From NCBI GenBank assembly GCA_002345215.1, contig DDVH01000025.1, positions 111,908-175,907 on the forward strand: a stretch of 64,000 nucleotides of DNA, given 5' to 3'. Source of the stretch: Anaerolineales bacterium UBA2317 (lineage in GTDB: Bacteria; Chloroflexota; Anaerolineae; Anaerolineales; Villigracilaceae). This document shows positions 1-9,195 of this stretch, piece after piece (within the stretch, counting starts at the first letter, position 1; every line of letters starts with the position of its first letter). Made by a program: the position numbers and the translations under genes. A model generated the notes under the pieces. The model was not told the origin of the DNA. It saw nothing but the letters and a program-made list of their open reading frames with translations, and searched no databases.

Positions 1-194
1 TTGATTCAATGTATCCAACGTGCCTCCAAATTGCTGAGGAAATTATAATGCCATTTTTTGAACGGCTTATCATCCTTAATTCTTACTCATGCAAATGCAA
101 TTTTTGGATGAAAACCCGCCTCTTTTTTGACCTTGAACCTGATGCATTACCTCATCCTCAAAAGTCACGCTAAAAGCGTGACCTACACCCACAT
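1..194. other. Left-edge stretch without a supported gene
   Basis: A plus-strand frame is open from the left edge to a stop at 171-173 (about 56 codons). It has odd composition and no recognisable domain, so I do not call it; it could be the tail of a gene starting outside the window. A short hairpin lies at 164-182 (GTCACGC, 5-nt loop, GCGTGAC), close to the stop of the phosphatase gene on the other strand. It resembles a dispersed repeat or a weak terminator. Confidence 0.4.
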
Positions 195-755
195 TTACCC
201 TTCGCAAAACTTCTGTCCTGATTTGTGATTTGCATTCGGAATTTCCTTCCAATTGCGCACAAATTCAAATTGAATTTGTGTTTCAGGAGAAGTGGGGTAA
301 TAACCTTGCGGACGTGTAATAAAAAGATTGTGAACCTTCTTCAAAGCCTGCTCATGTGAAAGTCCGTGGCGGATAAAATAACACGCCACCGTGATTCCCG
401 TTCGCCCCACGCCTCCCCAGCAATGCACATAAACTGGTTTTCCATTTTCAATTTCACTATCGATCGTATCTAAAATCTTCTTCATCGTTTCATTTGATGG
501 GATGTTATGGTCACGAATCGCAAAGCGCTGATAATTGACATCCAAGTCATATATTTTGGCTTGTTCTTTTAATATAGGTTCATAGGGCACAAGTTCGTGA
601 GATTGAGTCAAATCAATAAACGAGCGAATGCCAACCTCAAGAAATGCTTCAATTCTTCTACGGGCTGATTGGGCGTTGTAACTAGCAGGATATTCACCTG
701 CTAGAAATTTATTTTCTACCGCCCAATAGGATTCAGGAATAGGGAGTTTTGTCAT
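195..755 (-). CDS. Dual-specificity / tyrosine protein phosphatase family protein
   Basis: This is a small cytoplasmic cysteine phosphatase of 186 residues with no signal peptide. The catalytic P-loop is visible as HCWGGVGRTG, giving Cys112 and Arg118 in the C-x5-R signature, and Asp82 in RDHNIP is well placed as the general acid. Length and motif order fit the compact atypical dual-specificity class. The family hydrolyses phosphoesters, usually on Tyr/Ser/Thr, but some members act on phosphoinositides or nucleotides, so the substrate is unknown. It stands alone between a hairpin and the metallopeptidase genes on the same strand. Confidence 0.88.
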   Translation of the reverse strand: MTKLPIPESYWAVENKFLAGEYPASYNAQSARRRIEAFLEVGIRSFIDLTQSHELVPYEPILKEQAKIYDLDVNYQRFAIRDHNIPSNETMKKILDTIDSEIENGKPVYVHCWGGVGRTGITVACYFIRHGLSHEQALKKVHNLFITRPQGYYPTSPETQIQFEFVRNWKEIPNANHKSGQKFCEG

Positions 756-770
756 TTTTTAGCCATAGAG

Positions 771-831
771 CGCACAGAGGGTCACAGAGTTTTCAAGAGA
801 TTTTCTCAAAATTCTCTGAGACCTCTGTGCG
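771..831. repeat. CACAGAGG-type inverted repeat, copy 1
   Basis: Imperfect inverted repeat. The left arm starts CGCACAGAGG at 771 and the right arm ends CCTCTGTGCG at 831, with interior matching of CAGAG and CTCTG. Related elements occur at 34549-34633 and 61515-61576. It directly follows the stop of the minus-strand gene at 836, so it may also work as a transcription stop. Confidence 0.7.
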
Positions 832-835
832 ATTT

Positions 836-1849
836 TTATTGCGGAAATTCTACACAAAGATTATTCAAAACTTGTGTACGCATTTCAATCAATTCAGGAT
901 ATTCATAAAAGAACAGGATTTTTTGTTCAGCAATGGTGTCTCCATCTGGTTTTTCTGCAAAGATGAAAAAGCCAAATGATTCAGCAATATCTTCAGCAGG
1001 GTGAGTAACAGCGTAATCTGTCAGGAATTGGTCTTCATATTGATAGTAAAAATCATCGAGTTTTTCGTAATATAAATCTTCGTCTTCTTCTAAATTAATT
1101 TCGTTCCATTCTTCGTAAATATCAAACCAAAAACGGTCATAAAATCGATTAATGTATGAATCTGGGTTGGAGCAACCTTCACCGGGATGAAACGTGGAGC
1201 AAGCAGAAATTTCTTCTAAATATATTTCGTTGTCTTCTGGGTTATTGAAAATGACAAGGCTGGGCGGCACTTGACTCGGTGACAGCGTGAGCAAGTGAGC
1301 AAATTCATGCATCAGCGTAAATGTAAAAAAGTAATAATCATACGAGTCAGCGATATCTATTTGCAAATCCCAAAGCCTCGGGTCATCATAAGTTTGTGCT
1401 ACAGCCGCAAGGATGTTTCCTTCGCCGTCAGTCATTATAGAAAATTCGCCTACATGTGCGCGATATTCATACGGTATTAAGGCGGTGAAGTAATTCCAAA
1501 GTTCTTCATGCTTGGCTGTATCTTCGCGTTCGTCTTGTAAATCTAATGAAATGGGCGGGTAATCTGGATTTGTAAGTTCTTCATTTTCAATTGAATAAAT
1601 GACAATATAAGACTCTTCATTTTCTTCATTACTAAAATCAGTTGACTCTATCTCTTGCGGAGAATTTAAGTGCACAATTGTTTCGGTAATTGCTGGGCAG
1701 GATAGATTCTCAGGTGTTGGTGTGACGATAAATGAAGTATCAGGAATCACGGGTTGTGAAATTGGTTCAGGTGTACCAAGTAAAGTGACGCAGGCTAAAC
1801 TAGTAATGAGGGTTAATGAAGCAACTATAAGGGTAAAAAGACGCGGCAT
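836..1849 (-). CDS. Putative secreted HExxH metallopeptidase lipoprotein (paralogue A)
   Basis: A 337-residue exported protein. The hydrophobic N-terminus ends in a lipobox-like TSLAC, so Cys20 is the likely lipidated residue and the protein is probably anchored outside the membrane. A zinc-peptidase helix HEFAH spans residues 181-185 (His181, Glu182, His185). About 100 residues later HPAEDIAES offers Glu286 or Glu290 as a third ligand, as in gluzincins. The region between is rich in Asp, Glu and Tyr. It is a tandem paralogue of the next upstream gene (9-nt gap), with matching motifs and a near-identical C-terminal motif around EQKILFFY. Family name and substrate are not recognised; peptidase activity is inferred. 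Confidence 0.7.
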   Translation of the reverse strand: MPRLFTLIVASLTLITSLACVTLLGTPEPISQPVIPDTSFIVTPTPENLSCPAITETIVHLNSPQEIESTDFSNEENEESYIVIYSIENEELTNPDYPPISLDLQDEREDTAKHEELWNYFTALIPYEYRAHVGEFSIMTDGEGNILAAVAQTYDDPRLWDLQIDIADSYDYYFFTFTLMHEFAHLLTLSPSQVPPSLVIFNNPEDNEIYLEEISACSTFHPGEGCSNPDSYINRFYDRFWFDIYEEWNEINLEEDEDLYYEKLDDFYYQYEDQFLTDYAVTHPAEDIAESFGFFIFAEKPDGDTIAEQKILFFYEYPELIEMRTQVLNNLCVEFPQ

Positions 1850-1858
1850 GTAAATCCT

Positions 1859-2860
1859 TTAATCAAATAGTGAGCAAGTTCCATTCAAAATATATTGGCG
1901 TAATTCAATCAATTCGGGATAAGCATAGAAAAATAAAATCTTTTGTTCTTTAATTGTATCGCCTTGTGGTTTGGGGCTAAAGACAAAATAAGTAAACGAT
2001 TCGGCAATATCTTCGGCGGGATGTGTAGTAGCGTAATCATCTACAAATTGGTCTTGATGTTTTAGATAAAAATTAAACAAGCCATCATAATAAGCAGTTA
2101 AATCATCTTCGTATTGCAAAGCATCAATGGCTTGCCACTCTGGCGCAACATCAACCCAAAAGCGATTATAAAAAGCGCGGATGTATGAATTTTGCATACT
2201 GCATCCGCCACCAGTAAAGTAAGTGGGACAAATAGAATCTTTGCTGGTAAGTAAATCTACATTGCTCGGGTCAGCATAAATTTCTGCATCCACTGTAGAT
2301 TGTGATGCATTCAACGTGAGCAAGTGAGCATATTCATGCACCATTGTAAAAATAAAAGCATGTTTATCTTCAAGGTCAGCAATATCTACTTCAACAATCC
2401 AATCGGTTAAGTCAATTGAGGTTTGGTCAACTGCCGCCAATGTATTCGATTCGCCATCAGTGAAAACATTGTATTGCGCCACCATAACACGGTCTTGCGG
2501 CGGAATTAATGTGGTAAAAATTTCCCATGCTTCTTTTTGTAATTCTGAATTGGTTTGTTCATCCTCTAAATCAGTCGGTACTTCGCTAAGTTGTGGATTC
2601 GCCAGTTCATCCCCATTGACAGAATATATGACCAAATAATACGTCTCTGGTTCAACATATTCTTCCGATTCTTCTTCATCACCCATTTCATATACATTGC
2701 CTTGCGCACTAGCAATAATATCTTCCATCACTACCGGGCAAGCATTGACAGACATATCTTCTTCATAATTTACAAGCGTAGATTTTCCCCATTGATATGC
2801 ACCAAAGGCAATCAAACCGAGAAATACTAAAATAAAAAATGCTTTAATTTGTGAAGACAT
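1859..2860 (-). CDS. Putative membrane-anchored HExxH metallopeptidase (paralogue B)
   Basis: Paralogue of the neighbouring gene, with the same order of motifs: one N-terminal membrane segment (from about residue 6), an acidic stretch, the zinc helix HEYAHLLTL, a Cys-containing loop, and HPAEDIAESF near the C-terminus. Unlike paralogue A it has no clear lipobox and looks like a signal-anchored protein. I start it at the ATG at 2860 because a near-ideal AGGAGG lies 1-8 nt upstream; an in-frame upstream start would overlap the gene before it. The DUF155-like gene ends 16 nt upstream, so the three minus-strand genes may be one operon. Substrate unknown. Confidence 0.7.
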   Translation of the reverse strand: MSSQIKAFFILVFLGLIAFGAYQWGKSTLVNYEEDMSVNACPVVMEDIIASAQGNVYEMGDEEESEEYVEPETYYLVIYSVNGDELANPQLSEVPTDLEDEQTNSELQKEAWEIFTTLIPPQDRVMVAQYNVFTDGESNTLAAVDQTSIDLTDWIVEVDIADLEDKHAFIFTMVHEYAHLLTLNASQSTVDAEIYADPSNVDLLTSKDSICPTYFTGGGCSMQNSYIRAFYNRFWVDVAPEWQAIDALQYEDDLTAYYDGLFNFYLKHQDQFVDDYATTHPAEDIAESFTYFVFSPKPQGDTIKEQKILFFYAYPELIELRQYILNGTCSLFD

Positions 2861-2876
2861 ACAGCCTCCTGATTGA

Positions 2877-3881
2877 TTATGGACCGATCCAGCCCATATC
2901 GGCAAAGAAAAGATATAGATAACCAAATAACATAATCATATAAATTGCCATTTCAAAACGTCCCCAAAAACGTTCCAATGAAAAAGAAAAATTATCTCGA
3001 ATCGTACCAACAATACTTTCTAAATTTTCCATCTTACTGCGTAAATTTTCTTTCCAATCTCTTAAGTACAATTCGCTTTGAATGGCTTCATATAATTTTG
3101 CCGAATACCAATCACCGATTAATAATAAATTTTGTTCGGCGCGTTCAAAATCAATCATCACTTCAAGTTTGTGTTCGGCTAACTGACGAACCACATCACT
3201 GGTTGGGTGAAAACGACTTTTGCCTTTAAAAAAGACTTCGTTAATTTTATCGAGCATGTTTTCAATCGACTCATCTAACATGCGATACCGCAATAATTGA
3301 TAATTTCCAATTTTCAACAAGGCAATATCAGAAGCATAGTCCGCATTCGGGGCAATAATCACCGCACCTTCCCAATCCACAACGGTCATATCTACATCAG
3401 AGTATTGCGTGCGCGAAACTAAAATTTCTCCAATTTCAGCGGCATCTAATTTTTCTTTTTGTGAACGAATAAATTTAGCAAGTGAAGCGGCGTTTTTCTC
3501 AACCCATTTTTCTGGCGTGGGTTTTGCTTTTTGCACCAATAAAACAGTGTAATCTTCAAACAACCCACTTTGACGAATCCTTTCAGGAATATATCTACTT
3601 TGCAATGCCGCTTGAATTTTTGTACGCAATTGCAAAACAGATGGCGCAAACGGGTCGGTTAAATCAAAACGACATTCAATCATCTGCACCACACCATCAT
3701 AACGCTCACGTCGCACTGCCACAGCATAGCCTTCAATTACAATCGTCTCTTCACCGAGGCTAAACAAATCAATATCAACTGGTTGAAAGTATGGCGCATC
3801 TTTCAAAACTTTAAACTGTTCTAGCGCAGGTGCTTTGCCTTCATCAGAATCAGGAAAAGCAATTAAATAACAAATTTCCAT
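2877..3881 (-). CDS. DUF155 / RMD1-like protein with C-terminal membrane segment
   Basis: A 334-residue protein with no signal peptide. It has an alpha/beta N-terminal half, a helical region of about 100 residues, and one hydrophobic helix near the C-terminus (FEMAIYMIMLFGYLYLFF). This layout, including the W-x5-K-LYE-type helix before the membrane segment, resembles the DUF155 (RMD1/YagE) family, which in yeast is linked to mitochondrial and meiotic functions. No enzymatic motif is visible. It is first in a likely three-gene minus-strand unit with the two metallopeptidase genes. The family assignment is from memory of the motif layout and is moderate. Confidence 0.55.
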   Translation of the reverse strand: MEICYLIAFPDSDEGKAPALEQFKVLKDAPYFQPVDIDLFSLGEETIVIEGYAVAVRRERYDGVVQMIECRFDLTDPFAPSVLQLRTKIQAALQSRYIPERIRQSGLFEDYTVLLVQKAKPTPEKWVEKNAASLAKFIRSQKEKLDAAEIGEILVSRTQYSDVDMTVVDWEGAVIIAPNADYASDIALLKIGNYQLLRYRMLDESIENMLDKINEVFFKGKSRFHPTSDVVRQLAEHKLEVMIDFERAEQNLLLIGDWYSAKLYEAIQSELYLRDWKENLRSKMENLESIVGTIRDNFSFSLERFWGRFEMAIYMIMLFGYLYLFFADMGWIGP

Positions 3882-3900
3882 GTGTTAAGTGTACTATACT

Positions 3901-3965
3901 ATGTCATTGCGAGATTGCTTACCACTTCGTGGCGCACGTCGTCACTTCGTTCCTCGCAATGACAT
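3901..3965. repeat. GTCATTGCGAG palindromic element, copy 1
   Basis: Perfect 13-nt terminal inverted repeat, ATGTCATTGCGAG at 3901-3913 and its complement at 3953-3965, around a 39-nt centre. Longer relatives lie at 54636-54749 and 55948-56039. It sits in the divergent gap before the mutase gene. Confidence 0.85.
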
Positions 3966-3982
3966 ACCACAAACGGTGAATT

Positions 3983-5632
3983 ATGACTCTCAATGAACAA
4001 TATAAAAAATGGAAAGAAACAACGCTAAAAAAATCTTTGGATAAAACCAAAGAAAGAAAAGAAAGATTCGAAACCACAGCAGGGATTGAGATTCCGCGCC
4101 TCGCTCTCCCGCCTCAACCTGATTCAACTGCGGAGAAATTAGGCTTCCCCGGAGAATATCCTTTCACTCGTGGCGTGCAACCCACTATGTATCGTTCACG
4201 CTTTTGGACAATGCGTCAGTATGCTGGTTTTTCTACAGCAGAAGATTCAAATAAAAGATATCGTTATTTATTGGAACAAGGTCAAACGGGGCTAAGTGTT
4301 GCCTTTGACCTCCCAACTCAAATCGGGTATGACGCGGATGACCCAATCGCTCATGGTGAGGTTGGCAAAGTTGGAGTCTCGATTTCATCCATCCATGATA
4401 TGGAAACTTTATTCAAAGAAATTCCATTGGACAAAGTTTCTACGTCTATGACGATTAATGCACCTGCTGGTGTTTTGCTTGCCATGTATATTGCCGTTGC
4501 GAAAAAACAAGGCGTGGACATGAAGCAACTGCGTGGCACGATTCAAAATGATATTCTCAAAGAATATATTGCGCGTGGGACGTATATTTTTCCACCTGCG
4601 CCTTCGATGCGATTAATCACTGATATATTTTCTTTTTGCGCAGAACATGTGCCGAGTTGGAACACAATTTCAATTTCGGGTTATCACATTCGTGAAGCGG
4701 GCTCAACATCGGTGCAAGAAGTGGCGTTTACATTATCAAATGGAATTGCATACATTGAAGCGGCATTGAAAGCAGGTTTATCGGTAGATGAATTTGCTCC
4801 GCAACTTTCGTTCTTCTTCAATGCCCATAATAACTTTTTGGAAGAAGTTGCAAAATTCCGTGCGGCACGTAGACTGTGGGCAAAAATTATGCGTGAGCGA
4901 TTCAAAGCGGGCAAACCATCTTCATGGCAATTGAGATTCCATACACAAACAGCAGGTTCAACATTAACTGCTCAACAACCTGAGAATAATGTGGTGCGTG
5001 TGACTATTCAAGCATTATCAGCAGTTTTAGGCGGGACACAATCTTTACATACCAATAGCATGGATGAAGCCTTATGGCTCCCCACTGAAAAAGCAGTGCG
5101 AGTTGCATTAAGAACGCAACAAATTATTGCTTACGAATCAGGCGTAGCGGATTCAGTTGACCCGTTAGCAGGTTCTTATTTGATTGAATATCTGACCGAT
5201 GAAATTGAAAAAGGTGCCGAAGAGTATATTTCCAAAATTGACGACATGGGCGGCGCGATGCAAGCCATCGAAAAAGGATTTATGCAAAATGAAATTCAAA
5301 ACGCCGCCTTCACAGCCCAAAAAGCAATTGAACGAAAAGAAGAAATTGTTGTGGGTGTGAATCAATTTACTGTCAATGAAGAGGTTACGTTAGAACGCTT
5401 GAAAGTTGACCCTGCCATTGAGATTGATGCTCGTGAAAGGTTGAAGAATTTACGGGAATCGAGAAATCGGGAATCGGTAGATGTGTTATTAGGAAAGTTG
5501 GTCAATGCCGCCAAAGGGAATGAGAATTTAATGCCTTTGTTCATTGAATGTGTAGAAAATGAAATTACACTTGGAGAGATTTGTAATACTCTCAGAAGTG
5601 TTTGGGGTGAGTATGTGGCGGAGGGGTTTTAA
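3983..5632 (+). CDS. Methylmalonyl-CoA mutase large-subunit catalytic domain protein
   Basis: A 549-residue protein that matches the TIM-barrel catalytic chain of the B12-dependent acyl-CoA mutases. The substrate-binding segment YPFTRGVQPTMYRSRFWTMR (residues 59-78) and the block GLSVAFDLPTQIGYD are highly characteristic. There is no C-terminal cobalamin-binding DxHxxG domain, so this is the separate large-chain type that needs a small B12-binding partner encoded elsewhere. The usual reaction is succinyl-CoA to methylmalonyl-CoA in propionate metabolism. Related mutases act on isobutyryl-CoA or ethylmalonyl-CoA, and specificity cannot be settled here. No mutase partner, epimerase or MeaB chaperone is in the window. 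Confidence 0.93.
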   Translation: MTLNEQYKKWKETTLKKSLDKTKERKERFETTAGIEIPRLALPPQPDSTAEKLGFPGEYPFTRGVQPTMYRSRFWTMRQYAGFSTAEDSNKRYRYLLEQGQTGLSVAFDLPTQIGYDADDPIAHGEVGKVGVSISSIHDMETLFKEIPLDKVSTSMTINAPAGVLLAMYIAVAKKQGVDMKQLRGTIQNDILKEYIARGTYIFPPAPSMRLITDIFSFCAEHVPSWNTISISGYHIREAGSTSVQEVAFTLSNGIAYIEAALKAGLSVDEFAPQLSFFFNAHNNFLEEVAKFRAARRLWAKIMRERFKAGKPSSWQLRFHTQTAGSTLTAQQPENNVVRVTIQALSAVLGGTQSLHTNSMDEALWLPTEKAVRVALRTQQIIAYESGVADSVDPLAGSYLIEYLTDEIEKGAEEYISKIDDMGGAMQAIEKGFMQNEIQNAAFTAQKAIERKEEIVVGVNQFTVNEEVTLERLKVDPAIEIDARERLKNLRESRNRESVDVLLGKLVNAAKGNENLMPLFIECVENEITLGEICNTLRSVWGEYVAEGF

Positions 5633-5761
5633 AATCCAATAGACCCTTTCAAATAAACAGTTTTGTATCATAAGGAATAGATATACAGAAAGTCATTTGA
5701 ATATATGCTTTATGATTTATGTACAAATTAAAACTTCAATATAATTAAGGATATGTAAACA

Positions 5762-6799
5762 TTGGAAAAGAAAATTCTTATAAACATTGGTGTTTCTGTT
5801 TTGATCTTACTTCTTCAGCTCTTAGTACTTGAACCGATATTAGGTACTAGATGGGGATGGGTTTTTATTGTTTTAATTTTGTATTTTTTATTGGTGTTCG
5901 AATATTATTTCAATAAGCTATTTCCCAAAATAGGTCTTAAGAAATTTAGTTACTATTTTGATGCTTCAATTAGTTATATAAAAAAACTTTTGTCTCCTGT
6001 GTTTTCTGCTTTAAAAATAGCTAGTAAAAAAATTTTAGAATTATCAGCCTATTTCGTAGTCATTTTTTCATTTTTAATAATATTTCTTTGGGATGCATTA
6101 TTTTTTCAACTTGAATCAAATATCTTAGAATTTCAAGAAATATCTGGAACTTCTTTTTCTCCAAAAACATTCGTTTCTATAATTTTTATTGCATGGTATT
6201 TTTTATCTTTATTTCTGCTAAGTTTCATCGAAGTGAAAATAAGCCAAGTGTCGCGTGTAATCGTAACCGCCTGTACGGCAGTTGTTGTACTAACTATCTT
6301 CTCTTCTATTTATGGATATGAGTTTTTAGTTAAGAAAACCGAATTGGTTTATCTGGCGATTATTTTAGCAACAATATGGGTTGTTGCATTGAAAGTACTC
6401 GCTAGTCAAAATAAACAGTTTGAATATTTAGATGATATTGTGACATTTCTAATGGATGTTCCAGAAATCTCAAGTCTTTTTACTAAAGAATCACTTAAAC
6501 TTACAAAGATAATTCAAAAAGGTTGGTTAAAATTTATATATCACCCTTGGGCAGATGATTATATTTCCTCAATTAAAGACTGTATTCCTATAAAGTGTGA
6601 AGGATACTTACTTACAATAGGATATATGACTTCGCAAGAAGAACGAATGTTAGAAAATGTACAATCTGCTTTACAAGAAGATATTCAAAAATATTTTAAA
6701 ATCAAGAGACTGAAAATAAGATTTGAAAAGATCGAAATTAGCGATCATAGGAAAATAGTGAAAATTTTGAGAAAATATGACTCGCAGGTAGGCAAATAG
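5762..6799 (+). CDS. AT-rich multi-pass membrane protein of unknown function
   Basis: A 345-residue protein not matched to a known family. It appears to have about five to six membrane segments in the first 215 residues. A soluble C-terminal region of about 120 residues follows, rich in Lys, Ile and Glu. The start is a TTG at 5762, chosen because AAGGA lies about 11 nt upstream and no in-frame ATG gives a full first membrane helix. A TATAAT lies at about 5740. The gene is visibly more AT-rich than its neighbours, which hints at acquisition by transfer. Neighbours give no functional clue. Confidence 0.6.
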   Translation: MEKKILINIGVSVLILLLQLLVLEPILGTRWGWVFIVLILYFLLVFEYYFNKLFPKIGLKKFSYYFDASISYIKKLLSPVFSALKIASKKILELSAYFVVIFSFLIIFLWDALFFQLESNILEFQEISGTSFSPKTFVSIIFIAWYFLSLFLLSFIEVKISQVSRVIVTACTAVVVLTIFSSIYGYEFLVKKTELVYLAIILATIWVVALKVLASQNKQFEYLDDIVTFLMDVPEISSLFTKESLKLTKIIQKGWLKFIYHPWADDYISSIKDCIPIKCEGYLLTIGYMTSQEERMLENVQSALQEDIQKYFKIKRLKIRFEKIEISDHRKIVKILRKYDSQVGK

Positions 6800-6888
6800 T
6801 TGTTTTTTGGGGAATGAGTGATTCATTTCCTGATAGCCTCTGACCGCAATTGATAGCACTACTCACTATAATCCGTGCAGAGGTGCAA

Positions 6889-7734
6889 ATGAACAAAAAC
6901 AAATTTCCTTTTCACGGCTGGCTTGGTGTGGGGCTCATCATCATCTTTTGGATTCTCAATTGGGCATTAGATGGCGCGCGCACACATTGGGGCTTCTTTC
7001 CATTATGGTTAGGGTATTGTCTCGCGATTGATGGCTTGGTCTTCTGGCGCACGGGCACGTCACTACTAACCCGCAGTATCACAAAATATATCGGTCTATT
7101 TATCATCTCCGCGCCTGTGTGGTGGATTTTTGAATTGCTCAATCTGCGCACCCAAAATTGGACGTACGTCGGTGCAGAAATATTCTCCCCGCTTGAATAT
7201 GCCTTCTGGACGACGTTAAGTTTCACAACCGTCATCCCTGCTGTGTTTGGTAGTGCTGAATTCTTCGCCAGTTTTGATTTTATTCAACGCTTCAAAAATG
7301 GTTTGATAATTGGAACTGACATAAAGACCACCGCTTCTTTTTTTATTTTGGGCTGGGTGATGCTCCTTCTGCTTTTGATATATCCCCAAATATTTTTTCC
7401 ATTTATATGGTTATCCATATATTTTATTCTTGAACCAATCAACGTTTGGCTAGGCAATCGCTCCCTCGCAGATTGGACCAAACAAGGCGATTGGCGACCT
7501 GTCATGGCTTTGTGGCTTGGCGTTTTACTGACCGCCTTCTTTTGGGAAATGTGGAATTACTATTCGTTTCCAAAATGGATTTATCACGTCCCCTATGCAA
7601 ATTGGTTATATATCTTTGAAATGCCCTTGCTAGGTTATGGTGGCTATTTGCCCTTTGCGCTTGAGTTATATGCACTCTATCATTTGGTGATTCGTGATAA
7701 GAAAAGTGACTATGCAAAAATTGTGAATGACTAA
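6889..7734 (+). CDS. Polytopic membrane protein, unknown function
   Basis: A 281-residue integral membrane protein rich in Trp, Phe and Tyr, with about seven or eight hydrophobic helices. I use the ATG at 6889, preceded by GAGGTG at a good distance, and not the in-frame ATG at 6850. Conspicuous blocks include WWIFELLN in the first half and FFWEMWNYYSFPKW in the second, suggesting a duplicated W-rich helix pair. I do not recognise the family. It ends at a bidirectional-looking hairpin shared with the minus-strand gene that follows. Confidence 0.65.
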   Translation: MNKNKFPFHGWLGVGLIIIFWILNWALDGARTHWGFFPLWLGYCLAIDGLVFWRTGTSLLTRSITKYIGLFIISAPVWWIFELLNLRTQNWTYVGAEIFSPLEYAFWTTLSFTTVIPAVFGSAEFFASFDFIQRFKNGLIIGTDIKTTASFFILGWVMLLLLLIYPQIFFPFIWLSIYFILEPINVWLGNRSLADWTKQGDWRPVMALWLGVLLTAFFWEMWNYYSFPKWIYHVPYANWLYIFEMPLLGYGGYLPFALELYALYHLVIRDKKSDYAKIVND

Positions 7735-7762
7735 AATAAAAACCGCCTCATTCTTGAGGCGG
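7733..7762 (-). terminator. Intrinsic terminator for the DUF2089/repeat-protein operon
   Basis: Hairpin with arms CCGCCTCA and TGAGGCGG (7743-7762, TTCT loop). On the minus strand it is followed by TTTTTATTTT. It lies just after the stop of the gene at 7771. Confidence 0.85.
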
Positions 7763-7770
7763 CTTGTTTA

Positions 7771-9195
7771 TTAACCTTTGACCTTTATCCCCGCCGCACG
7801 CAGTTCTTCGAGCAAGTCTTCATCCACGCCGTTCATGCGCATTTCGAGTAATTGTTCAAGCGTTAAATCTTCACTGTACTTTGAGCGCATGTCACGGATA
7901 AAACGCGGAGTGACATGATGAATGGTCAACTCTACCAAATCATCTACTTTCAAATCTTTAAAGCCAAGTTCGTTTAATTCACGCACGAATTTTCCGCTGA
8001 CGCCATGGTTTTGTAAATCTTCTAAGTCACTGACGCTTAAGTCTTTCATCCCAGCCTCTGTCATAGACTTAATGAATTTTGCAGAAATACCTTGGTCGGC
8101 TAAATCAATAAAATCTTCGGTGGTGAATTGCTTCATACCCAATTCACGCATCTCTGCAATAAAGCGGGAAGTTACACCATGATCACTCATTTCTACTAAG
8201 TCATCTATATCCAAATCTTTCAATCCGAGTTCACGCAATTCGGCTACGAATTCTGGTTTTACATCATGGTTGCTGAGTTCTACTAAATCATCAATGTCCA
8301 TGTCTTTGAAGCCGAGGCTTTGGAACGAAGCAATATAATCCGCTGAAACACCGTGATTACTCAACTCAACCAAATCATCAATGTCAAAATTTTTCAAGCC
8401 AAGTGCTTGTAATTCGGCAATGAATTTCGGAGAAACATCATGGTTGCGAAGTTCAATCAAATCTTCTACATCAAAATCTTTAAAGCCTACACTTTTTAAT
8501 TCAGCAATATATTTTGCGGAAACTTCATGGTTGCTCAATTCAATCAATTCATCTACATCTAAATCTTTTAGCCCAGCATTTCTTAATTCACTAATAAATT
8601 TCGCCGAAACACCATGATTGCTCAACTCCGTCAATTCATCCATATCCAAATCTTTTAAGCCAGCATCTTTCAATTCGGCAATATATTTTGGTGAAACCCC
8701 TTGCAGATTCAAATCCACAATTTCGTTGGCGTCTAAATCGGTAATGCCGAGGTCGCGCAATTCACGCACATAACGCGGTGTGATGTTATGAATGCGAAGG
8801 TTAATCCATTCACCTAAACCATCAGGCTCAACGCCGAGAGCCAGCATTTCACGAATGTATTCAGCGGTTAGGTTATGCGTTTGAATCTCTTGCAAGTCGC
8901 TCATGGTCACATGGTCAATGTCGGCATCTTTTAAGGCGGCAACTAAATCTTGCATACGCACATTGCGAGCATTTACAGGCGCAACGGCAGATACAACTGA
9001 AACTGGTGCTACAGGAGACAAAGCCGCAAGGGTAGATAAATTTGAATGTACATGAACATGCTGAGGCGAGTCAGAGGCGGGTTCTTCATCCCCTACTTCT
9101 TCCATCGCGTTAAAAAGTTGCTCGGCTTCTTCAGGTGAAATTTTTCCTTCGGCAAGCATATCCAAAACCATCAGGCGTTCTTTTTGTCCGTTCAT
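7771..9195 (-). CDS. Helical-repeat protein with SHOCT-like N-terminus, thirteen 29-residue repeats
   Basis: A 474-residue soluble protein. Residues 1-32 carry a short helical module with KISPEEAEQLF, like the regulatory headpiece of YvlB/LiaX-type and SHOCT-like proteins. A low-complexity Ala/Val/Pro linker follows to about residue 80. From residue 94 to about 471 come thirteen tandem units of 29 residues with a consensus close to DLDIDDLVELSNHGVSAKF plus IAELRELGLK. Similar repeats occur in the C-terminal regions of some BlaR1/M56 sensor peptidases. Such arrays normally form extended helical solenoids for binding proteins. The gene overlaps the DUF2089 gene by 4 nt, so the two are translationally coupled and probably act together. 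A sensing or scaffold role is an inference. Confidence 0.75.
   Translation of the reverse strand: MNGQKERLMVLDMLAEGKISPEEAEQLFNAMEEVGDEEPASDSPQHVHVHSNLSTLAALSPVAPVSVVSAVAPVNARNVRMQDLVAALKDADIDHVTMSDLQEIQTHNLTAEYIREMLALGVEPDGLGEWINLRIHNITPRYVRELRDLGITDLDANEIVDLNLQGVSPKYIAELKDAGLKDLDMDELTELSNHGVSAKFISELRNAGLKDLDVDELIELSNHEVSAKYIAELKSVGFKDFDVEDLIELRNHDVSPKFIAELQALGLKNFDIDDLVELSNHGVSADYIASFQSLGFKDMDIDDLVELSNHDVKPEFVAELRELGLKDLDIDDLVEMSDHGVTSRFIAEMRELGMKQFTTEDFIDLADQGISAKFIKSMTEAGMKDLSVSDLEDLQNHGVSGKFVRELNELGFKDLKVDDLVELTIHHVTPRFIRDMRSKYSEDLTLEQLLEMRMNGVDEDLLEELRAAGIKVKG
7783..8916 (-). repeat. Coding tandem repeat, 13 units of 87 nt
   Basis: The thirteen 29-residue units of the protein above correspond to 87-nt units in phase. 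Central units 4-9 are the most alike (LSNH or LRNH, then EVSAKYIAEL-type helices). Units 1, 2, 12 and 13 have diverged. This suggests growth by internal duplication of the centre. Confidence 0.85.

Noticed and set aside
3..173. Open plus-strand frame at the left edge
   Set aside because: Only about 56 codons, Cys-rich and without a motif; overlaps a hairpin near its stop. It might be a gene end but support is too weak.
7922..8617. Short plus-strand ORFs across the repeat-protein gene
   Set aside because: They follow the 87-nt repeat period and are reverse-strand echoes of the helical repeats.
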